The notes: generated by a model from the letters alone, not told the origin. A stretch of DNA of 64,000 nucleotides from Diabrotica undecimpunctata (GCF_040954645.1 NC_092803.1:59727984-59791983), one strand, 5' to 3'. Numbered from the stretch's first letter, positions 21,929 through 33,966 are shown. Translations and numbers: made by a program.

Positions 21929-22680
21929 ATTCTGTCAAAAGAATTTCAAAGAAGTGAGAAAAACCATTTCCAATATTGCACAACAATCGCAAAAATATTG
22001 CAATTTTTGCTTATAAACAATTAGAATAACTTTTTCGCTATTTGCCAGGGAAAATTATTTTTTGTTCTATTTACTACTTCCAGAAGTACAGAAGTCAATG
22101 TAAAAATATAATTTAATATCAGCAAATTTTACTGTAATTAAATAATATAATTTTTAAAATTTTTATATACACGGCCGTATCTTTTGCAGCATGTTAAACT
22201 TTATGAAACAATTAAGTCTATAGACCTACATACTAACTACGTAATAAACATTGCTTGCCGCAGGGAATGCGTTGAAAAGTTTTCTTTTGCAAAAGGTCGA
22301 GGAGTTTGCAAACTTTAAACTAATACGTAAAGGCTCAAAGAAAAATACGGAGGCGATATACTGTGTAGGATTTTCGTATCAATTGTTTTTAATAGAAACA
22401 GACCCAAGTTAATTTAAACGTCAACACTTTTATAGAGATTTTGGAATATTGTTGAATTTGAGAATGAAAAATATCGATTTTAAAATACATTTCATGTCAA
22501 TTGGATTGGAGCAACAGGAAAATTATATAAAATTTGTTCCTAATTTTGTGATGTTTATAATTTTATTGATATATAATGTATATGTGTTTATAATGGGGCA
22601 ATAAAAAAATCTTGTAACTAAATAAAGTGAACAAAATTTAAGAATGCTAAATTTAACTTTGTATTTTGTAAAAATATCCG
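21929..22680. other. Spacer, no supported feature
   Basis: No coding signal was seen. This may include the old 5' non-coding end of the piggyBac relic that follows, but no TTAA-linked inverted repeat was identified. Confidence 0.4.
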
Positions 22681-23940
22681 ACTTTCCCGAAGCAGACTAC
22701 TCACAATATAAAAATATGAGCCCTATAAATTTATTTGAGTTGTTTTTTGATAACGAAATGCTAGGCCATATTTTTGTCTGATCCGAAGATTACCTTGGAC
22801 GAGCTCAAATGTTTTTGGGGTATTGTGATTGTATCTAGATACAACTGTCTTCCTGGAAAAATTTTTTATTGGGACAATGGAGTAGACAGTTCCAATAAAA
22901 TGGTGAAGAATGCAATGCGTCGCAACAGGTTTATTCAAATAACGCGTTTCATGCACTGTGCTGATAATACGCTAATGGATTTAAATGATAAAATGTGGAA
23001 ATTGAGACCAGTAATCAACAAATTACAGAGTTTTTTTCTTAAATATTGTCAAGCAATTTATTAGGGGAAAACCGATAAGATTCGGTCATAAAGTATGGTG
23101 CCTTAACTGCGAAACTAGTTACCTTGTAAATTTTGAGATCTATCGAGGGAAAAGTACAAATTCGATCGATTTTTACAAACTTGCATTTGGAAAGGCAGCT
23201 GCTCCCCTTGTCTCGATGTTGGGCACTTTGCCACAACAAAAGCTGTCTTATAAAATCCATGTAGATAACCTTTTTACTGGATTCAATTAAATGGTGTATT
23301 TAAAAAAAAATGTTGATAAAAAACTATGTCCAAACAAACTCGAGGTTGTTTGGTTTTAAAAATTGACAAGGAAGATGGTATTATGTTAACAAGATGGATG
23401 AATAATGCCGTCGTAACAATGGCATCAACTTCATATGGTATGCATCCTATTCAACAAGTAAAACATTATTCACATTCTGAAAAAAAAAGTTGTGCAAGTT
23501 AAGTTCCTCGCCCACATGTTGTTGGAATGTATAACAAGTTTATGGGAGGCACTGATAGAATGAATGAGGATTTAGCAATATACCGTATAATTATTTGTAG
23601 TAAGAAATGATATCGGTCTATACTTACATGGTTAATTGATGCTGCAGTGCAAAATACGTGGATACTTTATAAGTGTTGAGAAAGACCGACAACTAATTTG
23701 AATTCTCGACGTGAAATCGCGACTACTTACCTTACCAAATTTAGAAGCCATCCCATTAGACCTAGTAGACCAACAACAAATAGAAATAGTCTATCTTTTA
23801 ACAGAATCTCCGACAATATTATGTACCATGGTATTAACCATCTCATTATACCTGTTATACCTAACAAAAAACGAAGGGGTGCACAGGAGAAGGGTGCTGC
23901 TAATTAAATGCTTTGCCATATTTCATAAAGAATAAATCTT
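22681..23940 (+). pseudogene. piggyBac-like transposase relic
   Basis: The full length of a piggyBac (DDE_Tnp_1_7) transposase can be followed across broken frames. N-terminal part: INLFELFFDNEM near 22720, then the 22774-23064 region with TLDELKCFWGIVIV, YWDNGVDSSNKMVKNAM, RFIQITRFMHCADN and KMWKLRPVINKLQS. After a shift: RGKPIRFGHKVWCLNC, YLVNFEIYRGK, a decayed second catalytic region (VDNLFTGF near 23265), then MLTRWMNNAVVTMASTS near 23390, PRPHVVGMYNKFMGGTDRMN near 23510 and LTWLIDAAVQNTW near 23620, followed by a decayed tail. Several stops and at least three frameshifts make it dead. It is not the same copy as the tail at 7890-8250. Confidence 0.88.
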
Positions 23941-24115
23941 ACATTTTTGTAGTATTTTGACCTAATTTTACCATATGGTCACAGTTTGTAATGTCATATA
24001 TTCGACAAACAAATAAAATTTAATAGGTTTTTCTGCTTATTTGTATTTTTTCTAAACTAAACTTGGTAAAAAACCACCAGTTTAACAAAAAACATTAATT
24101 CATGCTTTGATGGGT

Positions 24116-24364
24116 TAATCTAAAACTTAAATTGCAGACGGACTACAAAACGTTTTATAGTCTCTATAAAAATTTTGATACATAAAATATTTTAAAATGA
24201 AAATAAACTTTATTTTCATGGATTTTTTTTTAAATCGAGATCTTAAATATATTTTTGAACTAAAGTTTGATGTTTTTAAAATCTAAAGACCACTCCAAAA
24301 GATTGGCTTATATTTTATAGCCTCCAAGTGCATTCAGTGAGTTCTTTCAAAAAATAAAACAAAT
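24116..24364 (+). repeat. Dispersed 250-bp repeat, inverted partner at 46183
   Basis: The whole segment, from TAATCTAAAACTTAAATTGC to AAAAAATAAAACAAA, reappears in inverted orientation at 46183-46437 with moderate divergence. No coding potential. The same word TGCATTCAGTGAGTTCT is in both copies. Confidence 0.8.
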
Positions 24365-24810
24365 CATTCTTCCTATCATGACATATGGATGTCAAACCTG
24401 GACCATAATTAAGGCAAATATGGATAAACCAGCCACAACAGAAAGGGCAATGGAAAGAGCAATGTTAGGTATACGACTGCCAGATAAAAAGAGGAACGAC
24501 TGGGTAAGATCAAAAACAAAAGTTGAGGATATTACAATAAAAATTGCCAAACTCAAATGGAGCTTCACAGGTCACACTGCTAGACAAACAGACCAACGTT
24601 GGAATGCCACAATACAACATTGAAAACCTTACGGTAGTAGACTACCAAGAGGAAGACGCGACAGATGAGATGGGTGAACGACATCAAAAGAATAGCCGAA
24701 ACAAATTGGAAGTATGTTGCTCAGGATAGAGATTGATGGAAGGAGTTGGAGAAGCCCATGTCCAAAAATGGACAAAAGAAGGCTATGAAGAAGAATTAAA
24801 CATAAAAATT
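24365..24810 (+). pseudogene. RTE-like LINE C-terminal fragment
   Basis: Starts abruptly at the end of the dispersed repeat with LPIMTYGCQTWT, continues ERAMERAMLGIRLPDKKRND, VEDITIKIAKLKWSF and GHTARQTDQRW, then frameshifts near 24615 to RRWVNDIKRIAETNW and AQDRD. This is the thumb/C-terminal part of an RTE-type RT without the catalytic palm. Confidence 0.75.
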
Positions 24811-25984
24811 TAAAAGCGTTCTCCGGTATATTAACCATTTCCTAATTTTTAGATCGACTATGTACATTTGAGTTAAACGTTTAATTTTAATGCATTAAAT
24901 TTCAGATGCAAAGAACCAACAAAGCGTTTATATTAAGCGTATGATTTTACACGTTTTATCAAATATATTATTGTTTTAGATAACGTCAATTTTCTACCTC
25001 AAAATTGAGGCTTTTGTTTTTTCGTAAAACGCTCATTGGTTTTCGCTAGAAACATGCATTCAATATTTCCAGCGGATTTACTGGTTTACTCATAATAACA
25101 CAATATATTCCACAAATTAAATCTAGACTATAATTATTGATTTTTTTAATCGCACGCAAAGCCCTATGAATCATTCCCGCACCACGGAAAACGTTGTTTA
25201 TTCTGAAAAGCGAAAAATAAAAACGTGATGGTGGCGACAAAACACAGTCCACAATTTTTATATTGTTTGGTCGCTGAACACGTAATCCCAGGTACATTTA
25301 GTGGCTAAATAGTTCGCATAATAATACAGTTAGGAGAATAAAGAGTTTAGTAAAATGCTACAGGGAGAATGCGATTAAAAAATGAATGTTTAAATTGTTT
25401 GGAAAGAGATTTCGTTAGATTTAGAATGGATTAAAAACGAATAAAAAAAAAACAAATACAAAAAAATCTCTTGAAACAAACAATAGTAAAGCCATTTTAA
25501 TCTTCATTTAATCTGTCATATTTTTAGCTTTATTTGAGTTCTTCTTTGAGAGCAGATCGCCAATTGTCGTAACATTTTTTGATAATCTGTAACGATTTGT
25601 CAGCTTGCCCTTTTCATAACACTATATATACCAGGCAAAAATATACCCTGTTCATGGCACTCCAAAAAGCACGGTACTGAAAGGGTTTTAGATGTATAAT
25701 ACTTGTACAAACATATTATAACCATTTCCTCCGTGGGATTTACTGATATTTTTTATTTATAAACAAATCAGTGGGTAAAAATATACTTTTCGGCATTTTT
25801 ATTTCATCATTGAAAAACATAAGATTCTGAAGGTTTATTGGCCACCTTTTAGAACATGCAAAAAGCTGCTTTAAAATGACGATTATCAAAAATTTATATA
25901 CCTATTTGTTCCTTAAATAAATTCAAAAAAGTCCAAAATTTAAAACAAAGTAATCTATTTATTTTCTGTATTTAAATCGGATCG
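24811..25984. other. AT-rich spacer
   Basis: No supported feature. The 83-codon frame on minus at 25046-25297 lacks any recognisable domain. Confidence 0.5.
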
Positions 25985-26430
25985 ACCCATATGCCTCAAA
26001 AGGAAAATCTTTGACCAATGTGTGTTACCTGTACTCACTTATGGAGCGGAAACATTAACAATCACAAAAAATGTAGTTAATAAGATTCGCGTGACTCAGT
26101 TGGCTGTGGAGTGCCAGATGTTGGGTGTCTCTTTGAGAGACCGAATCCCAAACGAAGAAATACGCTGTAGAACAAAACCAACATACGCTATCTAAAAAAT
26201 CGGGTCGTTAAAATGGAATTGGGCAGGACACGTCGCCAGACTATCAGACAACCGAAGGACAAAACGTATTTTAGAGTGGAGACCAAGGCAAGAAGCAATA
26301 CGGAGCAGAGGACGCCCACCAACTAGATGGTCTGACGACCTGACACAAGACAGACAAATGGAAAATGCTGAGGGAGACCTATGTCCAGCAATGAACGCAT
26401 ACACGTTGATGATGATGATGATGATTGCAG
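25985..26430 (+). pseudogene. RTE LINE C-terminal fragment with (GAT)n tail
   Basis: KRKIFDQCVLPVLTYGAETL at about 26000-26055, TKNVVNKIRVTQLAVECQML, GVSLRDRIPNEEIRCRTKP, a stop near 26193, LKWNWAGHVARLSDNRRTKR, LEWRPRQEA and GRPPTRWSDDLTQ, with a small deletion before the usual QDR...WK tail. It ends in GATGATGATGATGATGAT. It belongs to the same broad RTE group as 1545-2947 and 16326-18150, but a different subfamily. Confidence 0.85.
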
Positions 26431-27246
26431 AAATTGATATAAGACTTTACAATTTACCTCAAACTTGGATCTCGTAATGAGTAATACGAGACAAAAATTT
26501 CCAGGAGAGTTGTTGAATTGTTTAAATTTGATTCTATTTGTTTATCCCAGAAAGCTGTTTTTGGCACTAACATAAGTAAAAAAAAACAGTTAGAACAATT
26601 TTTCGATTACTAAATGAAAGAGTAGGTCTTCTTTTTTAAAAATAGTAAAAAAAATTATCAAAAAACAATTTTACAAAAATATTATTTTTTAAAAATGTTA
26701 TTTTATTTATTTATAACTAAAAATTGCATATTTTTTTTAAAATTGTTTTTCGATGATAATCTTTTTTTCAATTTTACACTCCAATCGGACCAATAACAAC
26801 GAAGATATGATGTAATGCCCTTTTGGTAATGCCGCCATGTATGTTTTTTTTATAGCAACATATTTGCTATCTCCTCTCCTTTCTAATGGTGTATCATACG
26901 TTACGATCCGACTAACTATTCTCCCCCACCACAAAACGTTCAAAAGATATAAAAATCTTACTTTACAATTAAAGTACTTCATATTTTTAGCAGTTTTGCG
27001 AAAAAATTAATTACTGATGAAGTAGTAAAATTTGGTAGAAAAGATTGGCAATAAATCAACCGTATTGTTTCAAGAACAAAATATGATTGAAATGTCAGTT
27101 AATAGTTCAGATTTATTTCCTAGGTGGCGTAGTTACCCTACCGGACAAACAGTGTCACTTGTGGTCCTAGCCTTTTATATAGATAGATTTTTAATATTTT
27201 TTTATAAAAATACTACACATTTAGTTCTTTAAAATTTTGAAAATCT
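26431..27246. other. AT-rich spacer with short dispersed motif
   Basis: Positions 27067-27095 (GTTTCAAGAACAAAATATGA core) recur exactly at 58394-58422 and in altered form near 29329. Otherwise nothing is supported. Confidence 0.5.
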
Positions 27247-29187
27247 TCTTAACTAGTGACGTAATAGTGACAGATAACGTTACAGCGTCACTGTGACATA
27301 TCATTTTAAATATGATCTTATGGCAAGTGATACCTCGTTTGAAAGGTATTGAAAATACCTATTCAACCATACTAATTTTATTTGAGATTAAGCTTATTTT
27401 AATGAATAAATTAAATAAATACTGAAGTTGTAGTTTGGCATTTAATTAATAACTTAATATTAAAACCTCCGCCTCTGGTTACTTGTCAAAAATTTGATGT
27501 TTTTCAATTTTCTAATTGTTTTTAAGTCAACGTAAACTTTATTGACAATAAACCAGAAGCAAACGTTAGAATATTTATTAATTAAATGCGAAACTACAAT
27601 TATTTTAATATACCTATTCCATCATACTAATTTTATACTAATAAATACTAAAGTTCTAGTTTGGCATTTAATTAAGAAAAATTCTAACGTCCGCCTTTGG
27701 TTATTTGTCAAAAAGTTGACGTTTATCAATTCTCTAGTTATTTTTAGTTTGTAGTTTGTAGTAATTTAAGCGTTTATAGCTCCATATTTAGTTTCTGTTT
27801 CTGCTTAGTTTAGTCAATTAAATTTTAGTCAAGTTGTTTTTAATTAGATATTCTTAGTTAATATTTAGTTGAATTATAGTTTATTGAGACGTTTAAATTT
27901 TTACAAAGGCAGAATGGTACGTACTGTAGTCGACATAGTAGCAGCTGTGTTAATCATTGGTGAATGTGGAAATAATTTCCATACGCGGAACGTCTTTTCA
28001 ATAAGAGATACCCCGATGGCCCTACATCGGGAGCTTATTTAAGGAAGCTTCTTCGGAAGTTTAAACAAACAGCTAGTCTTCAAGGTGTCAAATGATCTGG
28101 TCGACCAACAATTAGTGATAACAAAAAAATTGACATAATTTCCGAAATAGTAGTGAACCCATTCTTCCCTAGCCCAAGTTGCATCTATCTATGAAATCAG
28201 TCAAAAGATAGTACACCGAGTGTTGACTGAAAACAAATTTCATCCATACAAATTAAAAATTGTGCAAGAATTTTCAGATGATGACCCCGACCGAAGAATG
28301 AGAAGACCTAGAATTCTGTGAAAATATGTCCAATCAAATTAACAAACAGCCCGATTACATAAAAACAATTTGTTTTAGTGACGGAAGTACTTTTTCTCTC
28401 AATAAAAGTGTTAACACACACAATGTAAGATATTGTAGTGACACAAATCCTCACGTCTTTCGTGAAACACATACTCAATTTCCAAAAAAAAAATGAACGT
28501 TTGGGCAGTTATTTTGGGAAACCACATAATTATGCCTGTTTTTCTCAGTACTAACTTAACCGGTGAAGTGTATCTGGAGATGTTACAAAATGCAATTGAA
28601 CCGTTAATACTTGAAATTCTGGAAAATAATCCAGATGAATTCGGCAACTTGGAAATAACGTTTTAACAAGATGGTGCTACTTCACACCATTATGGTGCAG
28701 TAAGACGTTACCTAGATGAGAAATATCGTGGTAAATGGATTGGATGACGAGGTACGATAGTATGGTCAGTTCGGTCACTGGACCTCACCCCATTAGATTT
28801 TTTTCCGTATGAATGCTTGAAATCTTAAGTTTACGCTGCAGCACCTGACAATATTGCAATTTTGAAACGAATTGTTGAAGAATGTAGGGCAATTTTCCCC
28901 GATAAATCATCCGAGTAGATGGAGCACATTTTGAACACTTACTATAAGAACTGGTTGTTAAATATTTATTATATTTATTTATTTTTAATTTATTCATCAA
29001 AATTTTCATCAAAATTTTGATGAATACACACAATGTACACAATTATTATGACTGAATAGGTATTTTCAATACCTTTCAAATGAGGTATCACTTGCCATAA
29101 GAACCCATTTAAAATTATCTGTCACAGTGGCGCTGTAACGTTATCTGTCGCTATTACGTCACCTGTTATGACTAGTTGAGAAGCCTA
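27247..29187 (+). mobile_element. Tc1-like element relic with long TIRs
   Basis: About 120-140 bp at the left (27247-27366) match the reverse complement of 29052-29187, with shared blocks ACAGATAACGTTACAGCG, TTATGGCAAGTGATACCTC and GAAAGGTATTGAAAATACC. The encoded transposase relic lies on plus. The left non-coding part contains an internal duplication: about 27355-27532 resembles 27608-27745. The exact termini and a TA duplication could not be fixed because the outermost bases differ between ends. Confidence 0.75.
27914..28945 (+). pseudogene. IS630/Tc1-type transposase relic
   Basis: Starts MVRTVVDIVAAVL near 27914. Recognisable pieces: YLRKLLRKFKQTASLQGVK and SGRPTISDNKKIDIISEI (helix-turn-helix region), NKFHPYKLKIVQEFSDDDPD-type sequence near 28230, CFSDGSTFSLNKS at 28370 (first catalytic Asp kept, the usual Glu replaced by Gly), NVWAVILGNHIIMPVFLSTN near 28500, QDGATSHHYGAVRRYLDEKY near 28665 (second Asp) preceded by a stop, and DLTPLDFFPYECLKS near 28775 (third acid). 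Many frameshifts. Same broad family as 11290-12219, but clearly a separate lineage. Confidence 0.8.
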
Positions 29188-30317
29188 CGTCTGTTTATGT
29201 TTATTACCTCCCTACAAATGTCACTATTATAACAATAACTGTTACGAGGGGAGGGGGTGGGAACAGACTTTTGACTAGCACTGTATATAATTGATATTAT
29301 TAGTATAGTAATAATAATTAAACGTATCGTTTCAAGAATTAAATATGATTGAGTCAATAGGTTAAAATATTTTATAACTACATGGATTAAATGAACTAAA
29401 ACTGTCGTTAGTTCTGAGCTGAGTGAAGTCGTATAAAACGTGTTGAATTTACAATTAAAAAAATAGAGGTCATTCATCGAGATAAAAAATATCCTATCTT
29501 CTAAGCTGTACCAACAAATACACTTTTACAAAATTTTATTTCAATAAGCATCCTCAGTACATAAAACAAAAGGAGAAAATGTTAAAAATATGTAAGTGAG
29601 TGGACCTGCTTGCAATAAAACTCATAAAATCCTTTTTAGTTTCAGGTTTCATTGATTTAGAGTTTTAGATGTAGACAGCACTCTTTTTTGTTTTATTAAC
29701 AGTACATAAAAATTGAAATGTATTAAAACAAAAAGTAATGCCAAAAGGGTCACTTTTAAATTTATGAACCGATGGCAGAATCATAAAACTAAAATTTATA
29801 CCCTTAATATACCTTGTTATATTAGCAAAAGATAGAAAAAGAACCGCCATAAATTATAATGCAGATAAAACAAATAAAGATAAGAATATGTAATAAATAA
29901 ATAAAAGAAATGACAAATTTGGTATTGGACGTTATAAATTTTAGGTTTTTTTTATTTTTAAATTTTATTTAATCGATAGTTTTAGATATTATATAGATAG
30001 TATTATATTATATATTTATATGTATTTTTTATTTGTATTGTCAATAAAATTTATTGATTTAATAACAGTGGGGCTAGGAGAGATACTTTTAAACTATACG
30101 GGATCTGCCTACCTAATTAGAATTATTCGCAAGTTACTATCTTGGGTTATACCGATCCCAATTATTTTTTTCTTCTAAGTAAACTAGGTATTCTTTGGTA
30201 CTCCTCTCCTACATTGCAGGAACTACACTGGGACAAGAGAAACTCTTTAATATAAGTACAACATCAATTGAACACAAACGGGCACTTCTTTGACAATGTC
30301 ATCAGTATGTTTGCAGC
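29188..30317. other. AT-rich spacer
   Basis: No gene is supported. A degraded copy of the motif at 27067 sits near 29329-29355. Confidence 0.5.
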
Positions 30318-30428
30318 TAAAAAGGCTAGAAGAATTCAATTTTGAGGTATAATACATAACAAATATTTGCGTAGCTGCAATTGAGTTACAATACAAACAA
30401 ACTTAATAGGTTACTTATGTATAACTGT
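30318..30428 (+). repeat. Tandem 373-bp unit, copy 1, left piece (part A)
   Basis: About 110 bp from AAAAAGGCTAGAAGAATTC to TTATGTATAACTGT, about 98 percent identical to 33967-34078. Copy 1 is interrupted right after AACTGT by the transposon 30429-33700 and continues at 33701. Confidence 0.9.
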
Positions 30429-30595
30429 GTACCTCGGAGGTAAAGGACACTATATCCATTTTTATCGAAATTTAGATTATTGCACTTTTGAATATAACTT
30501 TTCTGGCTCTACACATAGGTAAACCATACTATGTCCAGAGACAATTTTACGGCAAGATACCGACTTTTTAATAAACACCAAGTCCACTTCCAGTC

Positions 30596-30637
30596 AGAGG
30601 TAAACAACACCATGTAGACTTGGTGTTGTTTACCTCT
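30596..30637. repeat. Hairpin in transposon left subterminal region
   Basis: Perfect 17-bp arms, AGAGGTAAACAACACCA and its reverse complement, around the 8-base loop TGTAGACT. The arm is a variant of the TIR word. Confidence 0.95.
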
Positions 30638-30739
30638 ACTGTATGTGTGCACCGTCATTTACCATCCGGACATAGTGTTATGTACCCTTCTACACTTCCC
30701 GTCATATAGAAATGGTACACTTTTTTTTCCCAATGTAAA

Positions 30740-30800
30740 CCGGTGTTCAGACCAGAGATATATAAGAGAGCCTCTCTTACATATCTCTGGTTCACACTGG
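30740..30800. repeat. Second hairpin in transposon left region
   Basis: ACCAGAGATATATAAGAGAG (30751-30770) pairs with 30773-30791 with one mismatch. The pairing extends imperfectly to CCGGTGT and ACACTGG. A T-rich run precedes it. Confidence 0.85.
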
Positions 30801-31324
30801 AGACAATGGTTCGTGAAACAATTCATTGTTGCCATCACAGATAACGGAATTGCACTAAATAATAAAAAAATAACGTTCAAAAATGTGTTTAGATAAATAT
30901 TATTGTTATTAACAAAAAACGGTATCTAATAAATTTAATAACCAGAGAGACGGTTGAGTTAATTTCCAAAATGTTTGAAGAATTTTTTAATAATCGAGAT
31001 ATGACAGAATACTATTATTTCAGCAGTTTCGAATTATAATACATATATTTAAATTCCACACTTCTTCACTGTAAAAGTTATTCATTTTGTATTAATTTCA
31101 AATTAAATTTTTAATTTTTCCAGTGTGTTTTATGTATTCTAGTATGTCACAACTCAATACAGTTTTGTGCTACACTTTACGAGAAACGAATGACAGCTCT
31201 AGATTTGAAATTAAACATAATAATTTAAAGTCATGTCTAAATTTTTTATTTTTTAACATTTTTTTTTAATTAAAATATTTTCATAAATTATAATAAAACA
31301 CCATTCAAGTCATTCTTTTAGCTG

Positions 31325-33309
31325 GTTTGTTAGCTGGATATTGATAAAATCTATGAGCCTCTAAGTGGTGAAAGCTCAGAATCGGACGACAATGATATGA
31401 GACGTATAAGTAAACCAGCGAAAACAAGGGTAAAAGAGAAAGCTATTATTACTACTACGATTAGCGATTAGTGGGGCAATAAAAAAATCTTCTTTAGGAC
31501 GATTTATCCCTAAGCAGTGATGCAGGCAATTTCAATGAACATAATGAAGTTATTTTAGAAGAAGAGAAAAGTGTTAAAAGAAATGTACAAAATATAACTA
31601 ACTTCAAACAGAAAGGTAAAAAATGTGTAGTAAATGAACAAAATTGGGCATGTAATGTTCGCAAACGAAAAATAGCTGGTGGGAAAGAGTATCTCAGTAA
31701 AAGAGGCAAAGACATGCCTGCAAAAATGTTAAAGCCCCCTTGCATGTGTCGCATGAAATGCTCTGAAAGATGGCTAGAATACGAAAGGCAAAAAATTTTC
31801 AACTCCTACTGAACTGAGACAAACGTTTCAGATCTTAAAAAGCAATTTATCTTCTCACGTATCGACATCCAACCTTCTCTTCGATCAAGATAAAAAGATC
31901 TAAATTCTACCAAATCTAAAAATACTATACTACACTACCATTTTACAGTGAACAATCAGCTATTGAAGGTGTGCAAGGTTATGTTTGTAAACACACTTTG
32001 TATATCTAATTTAGTAGTAGTAAATATGTTGAATATGTTAATATGAATATGAAAAAAATTGAGCCAGGAGGTTTAATAGAAGCTGATCAAAGAGGTAGAC
32101 ACACGCCAATCAATAAAACTCCTACCGAAACCATAAATAGTATACATCAACATATTAAATCATTCCCAAAATACGAGAGTCATTATTCCAGAGAAAGGAG
32201 TAAGAGAGATTATCTGGCCACAGAACTTACAATAGAAAAGATGTATCAACTGTACATTGATGAATGCAATGAAAGACATGTAGATCCAAAGCTGAGATCA
32301 AAAAAGTGGTTGTACGCAGATATTTTAATTAAAGACTTCAAGTTGTCGTTTAAACCACCCGAAAGAGACATTTGCGATACATGCAGTACATTCACCGCTC
32401 AATTAAAAAATAATCTTACTGCAGATGAACTAACCAGTGTACAGGCTGATCATGATGCTCACCCAATTGAATCTAAAACTCGGTATAACTTAAAACAATT
32501 GGACTTTATAATAGCTAAAGAGTCACCAAAATACAAAGTACTATCTGGTGATTTGCAAAAATGTTTGCCTTCACCACTAACAAACAATTGTATTAGTTTC
32601 TACAAAAGGAAGCTTTGGATATTAAATTTTACATTACATGATGCCAGTGATTCTTCTGTACAATTTATAATGTGGGACGAATCGAAAGGGGCCCGAGGTG
32701 CAAATGAAATTGCCTCGTCAATTTTGAAATGGGCTGACAATACAATTCCAGGTAGTCAAGTAGAGGACATCACTCTTTGGACCAATAATTGCTCTGGACA
32801 AAATAAAAATATAAGTATTATAATGTGCTATTTTTGGATACTGCAAATAAAGACGATCACTCAAAAGTTTTTACTGAAAGGGCACACACATATGGAAGAA
32901 GACACTTTTTATGCTTTAATCGAAAGAAAAAGAAAGAAACTCTCCAATTTGGCCATTTTAACACCATGGGACTGGCAACAACCAGTTAGACAAACATCAG
33001 GTAAATACACAGTGCACAATATGGAACTTGCAGATTTCAAAAACTTCAAAACGCTGTTTGATAAGAAATTGTCATCTAATCCTTCTTTTGTAAGTGAAAA
33101 AAAAAATGTTAATAAAGACCTTGTTCTACTGTCAACATACTGTCTCAGTAATCCCATTACCAATCACAAAACAAAAATACGATGACTTAATTGCATTACT
33201 GCCTTTTGTTCCGTCAGTTTTTCATGCGTTTTATCAAAATTTAACACATAGCTATGTAGCTACAAACGATTACCCACAAGAAGATGAAGATGATATGGAG
33301 CATCTTTAA
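31325..33309 (+). pseudogene. DUF7869-like putative transposase, nearly intact
   Basis: The protein matches an uncharacterised arthropod multicopy family I remember as DUF7869. A likely acceptor (TTTTAG near 31320) precedes an acidic segment (GESSESDDND). The N-terminal part at 31490-31812 has NWACNVRKRKIAGGKEYLSK and PPCMCRMKCSERWLEYERQK with a Cys cluster, and ends at a TGA where the family has Trp. The main frame, 32043-33185 (380 aa), has RGRHTPINKT (res 18-26), FPKYESHYSR (41-50), a CDTC zinc-type pair (111-114), SGDLQKCLPSP (168-178), MWDESKGARGANEIA (210-224), LWTNNCSGQNKN (245-256), GHTHMEED (280-287) and LIER (292-295). A frameshift near 33155 leads to the conserved end (ITKQKYDDLIALLPF) at 33309. 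Asp170, position 248 and Glu294 are the likely acidic triad, but position 248 is Asn. Confidence 0.8.
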
Positions 33310-33700
33310 CACTTTTGAAACTTGTCGTCTATAATTATAACATTATAATTTTACCTCTAATAAAATAATAGCATAGGCTGTTTAATGTGTTTGTATTGTT
33401 TATTTCGTAAACACCTTAACATGCAATGCCACATTATTTAAAAAAGTTGTTAGAGGTAAACAACACTATGTCCAACTACACATTTTTAAAAAAAATTTTA
33501 AATAATGAACGGTAAACCTCAGGTATATAACACTTCATGGAATGAAAAACGATTATACACACCACAATAATAATATATTATTCTTGGTTAAATTTAAGAA
33601 ACATTGGAGTATTTACTGATTACAAATTTAAAAAATTTTAAAACTGCTCTCCTGAAAAAGTAAGAAAATGGACATAGTGTCCTTTACCTCCGAGGTACCG

Positions 33701-33966
33701 AACTGTATTAATTTAATTATTTTTTCATAAATAAACTTCTTAACAGCATAAAATATAATGTGTAATTTTAACTACCGCATTCAAAAATAACTTACGGTGG
33801 TTTTATACCTTTGCGGTGTGAAGAGTGGGAAGGGATCAGAAAGGGGGTAGCAAACTGACCTCTACTCCCCTGACAAATATTCTAGTTACCCCTACTTGGG
33901 CATACAAACAAAACAAAATAGGGGACCAGATAATTGTTGTAGTGTGTCAACAGTGTTTATCTCGAG
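33701..33966 (+). repeat. Tandem 373-bp unit, copy 1, right piece (part B)
   Basis: About 265 bp, from AACTGTATTAATTT to GTGTTTATCTCGAGA, repeated at 34078-34340 with about 90 percent identity (shared TTACGGTGGTTTTATA, GAAAGGGGGTAGC, CAGATAATTGTTGTAGTGTG). Confidence 0.9.

Larger units (their letters stand above)
30429..33700 (+). mobile_element. DUF7869-type DNA transposon, 3272 bp, complete ends
   Basis: The left end GTACCTCGGAGGTAAAGGAC and the reversed right end start identically and stay inverted for about 34 bp with one mismatch; the right end has two extra bases (CG). AACTGT at 30423-30428 and again at 33701-33706 is a 6-bp target duplication. An uninterrupted copy of the target lies at 34060-34095 (TATAACTGTATTAATTT), which proves insertion. 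A word of the form GGTAAAnnACACTATGTCC occurs in both TIRs and again inside: 30518-30537, both arms of a hairpin at 30596-30637 and inverted at about 30670-30690 on the left, and about 33454-33472 on the right. It encodes a DUF7869-like protein. I cannot place it in a named superfamily with confidence. Confidence 0.85.

Noticed and set aside
25046..25297. 83-codon frame on minus
   Set aside because: No motif, no context; composition compatible with chance.
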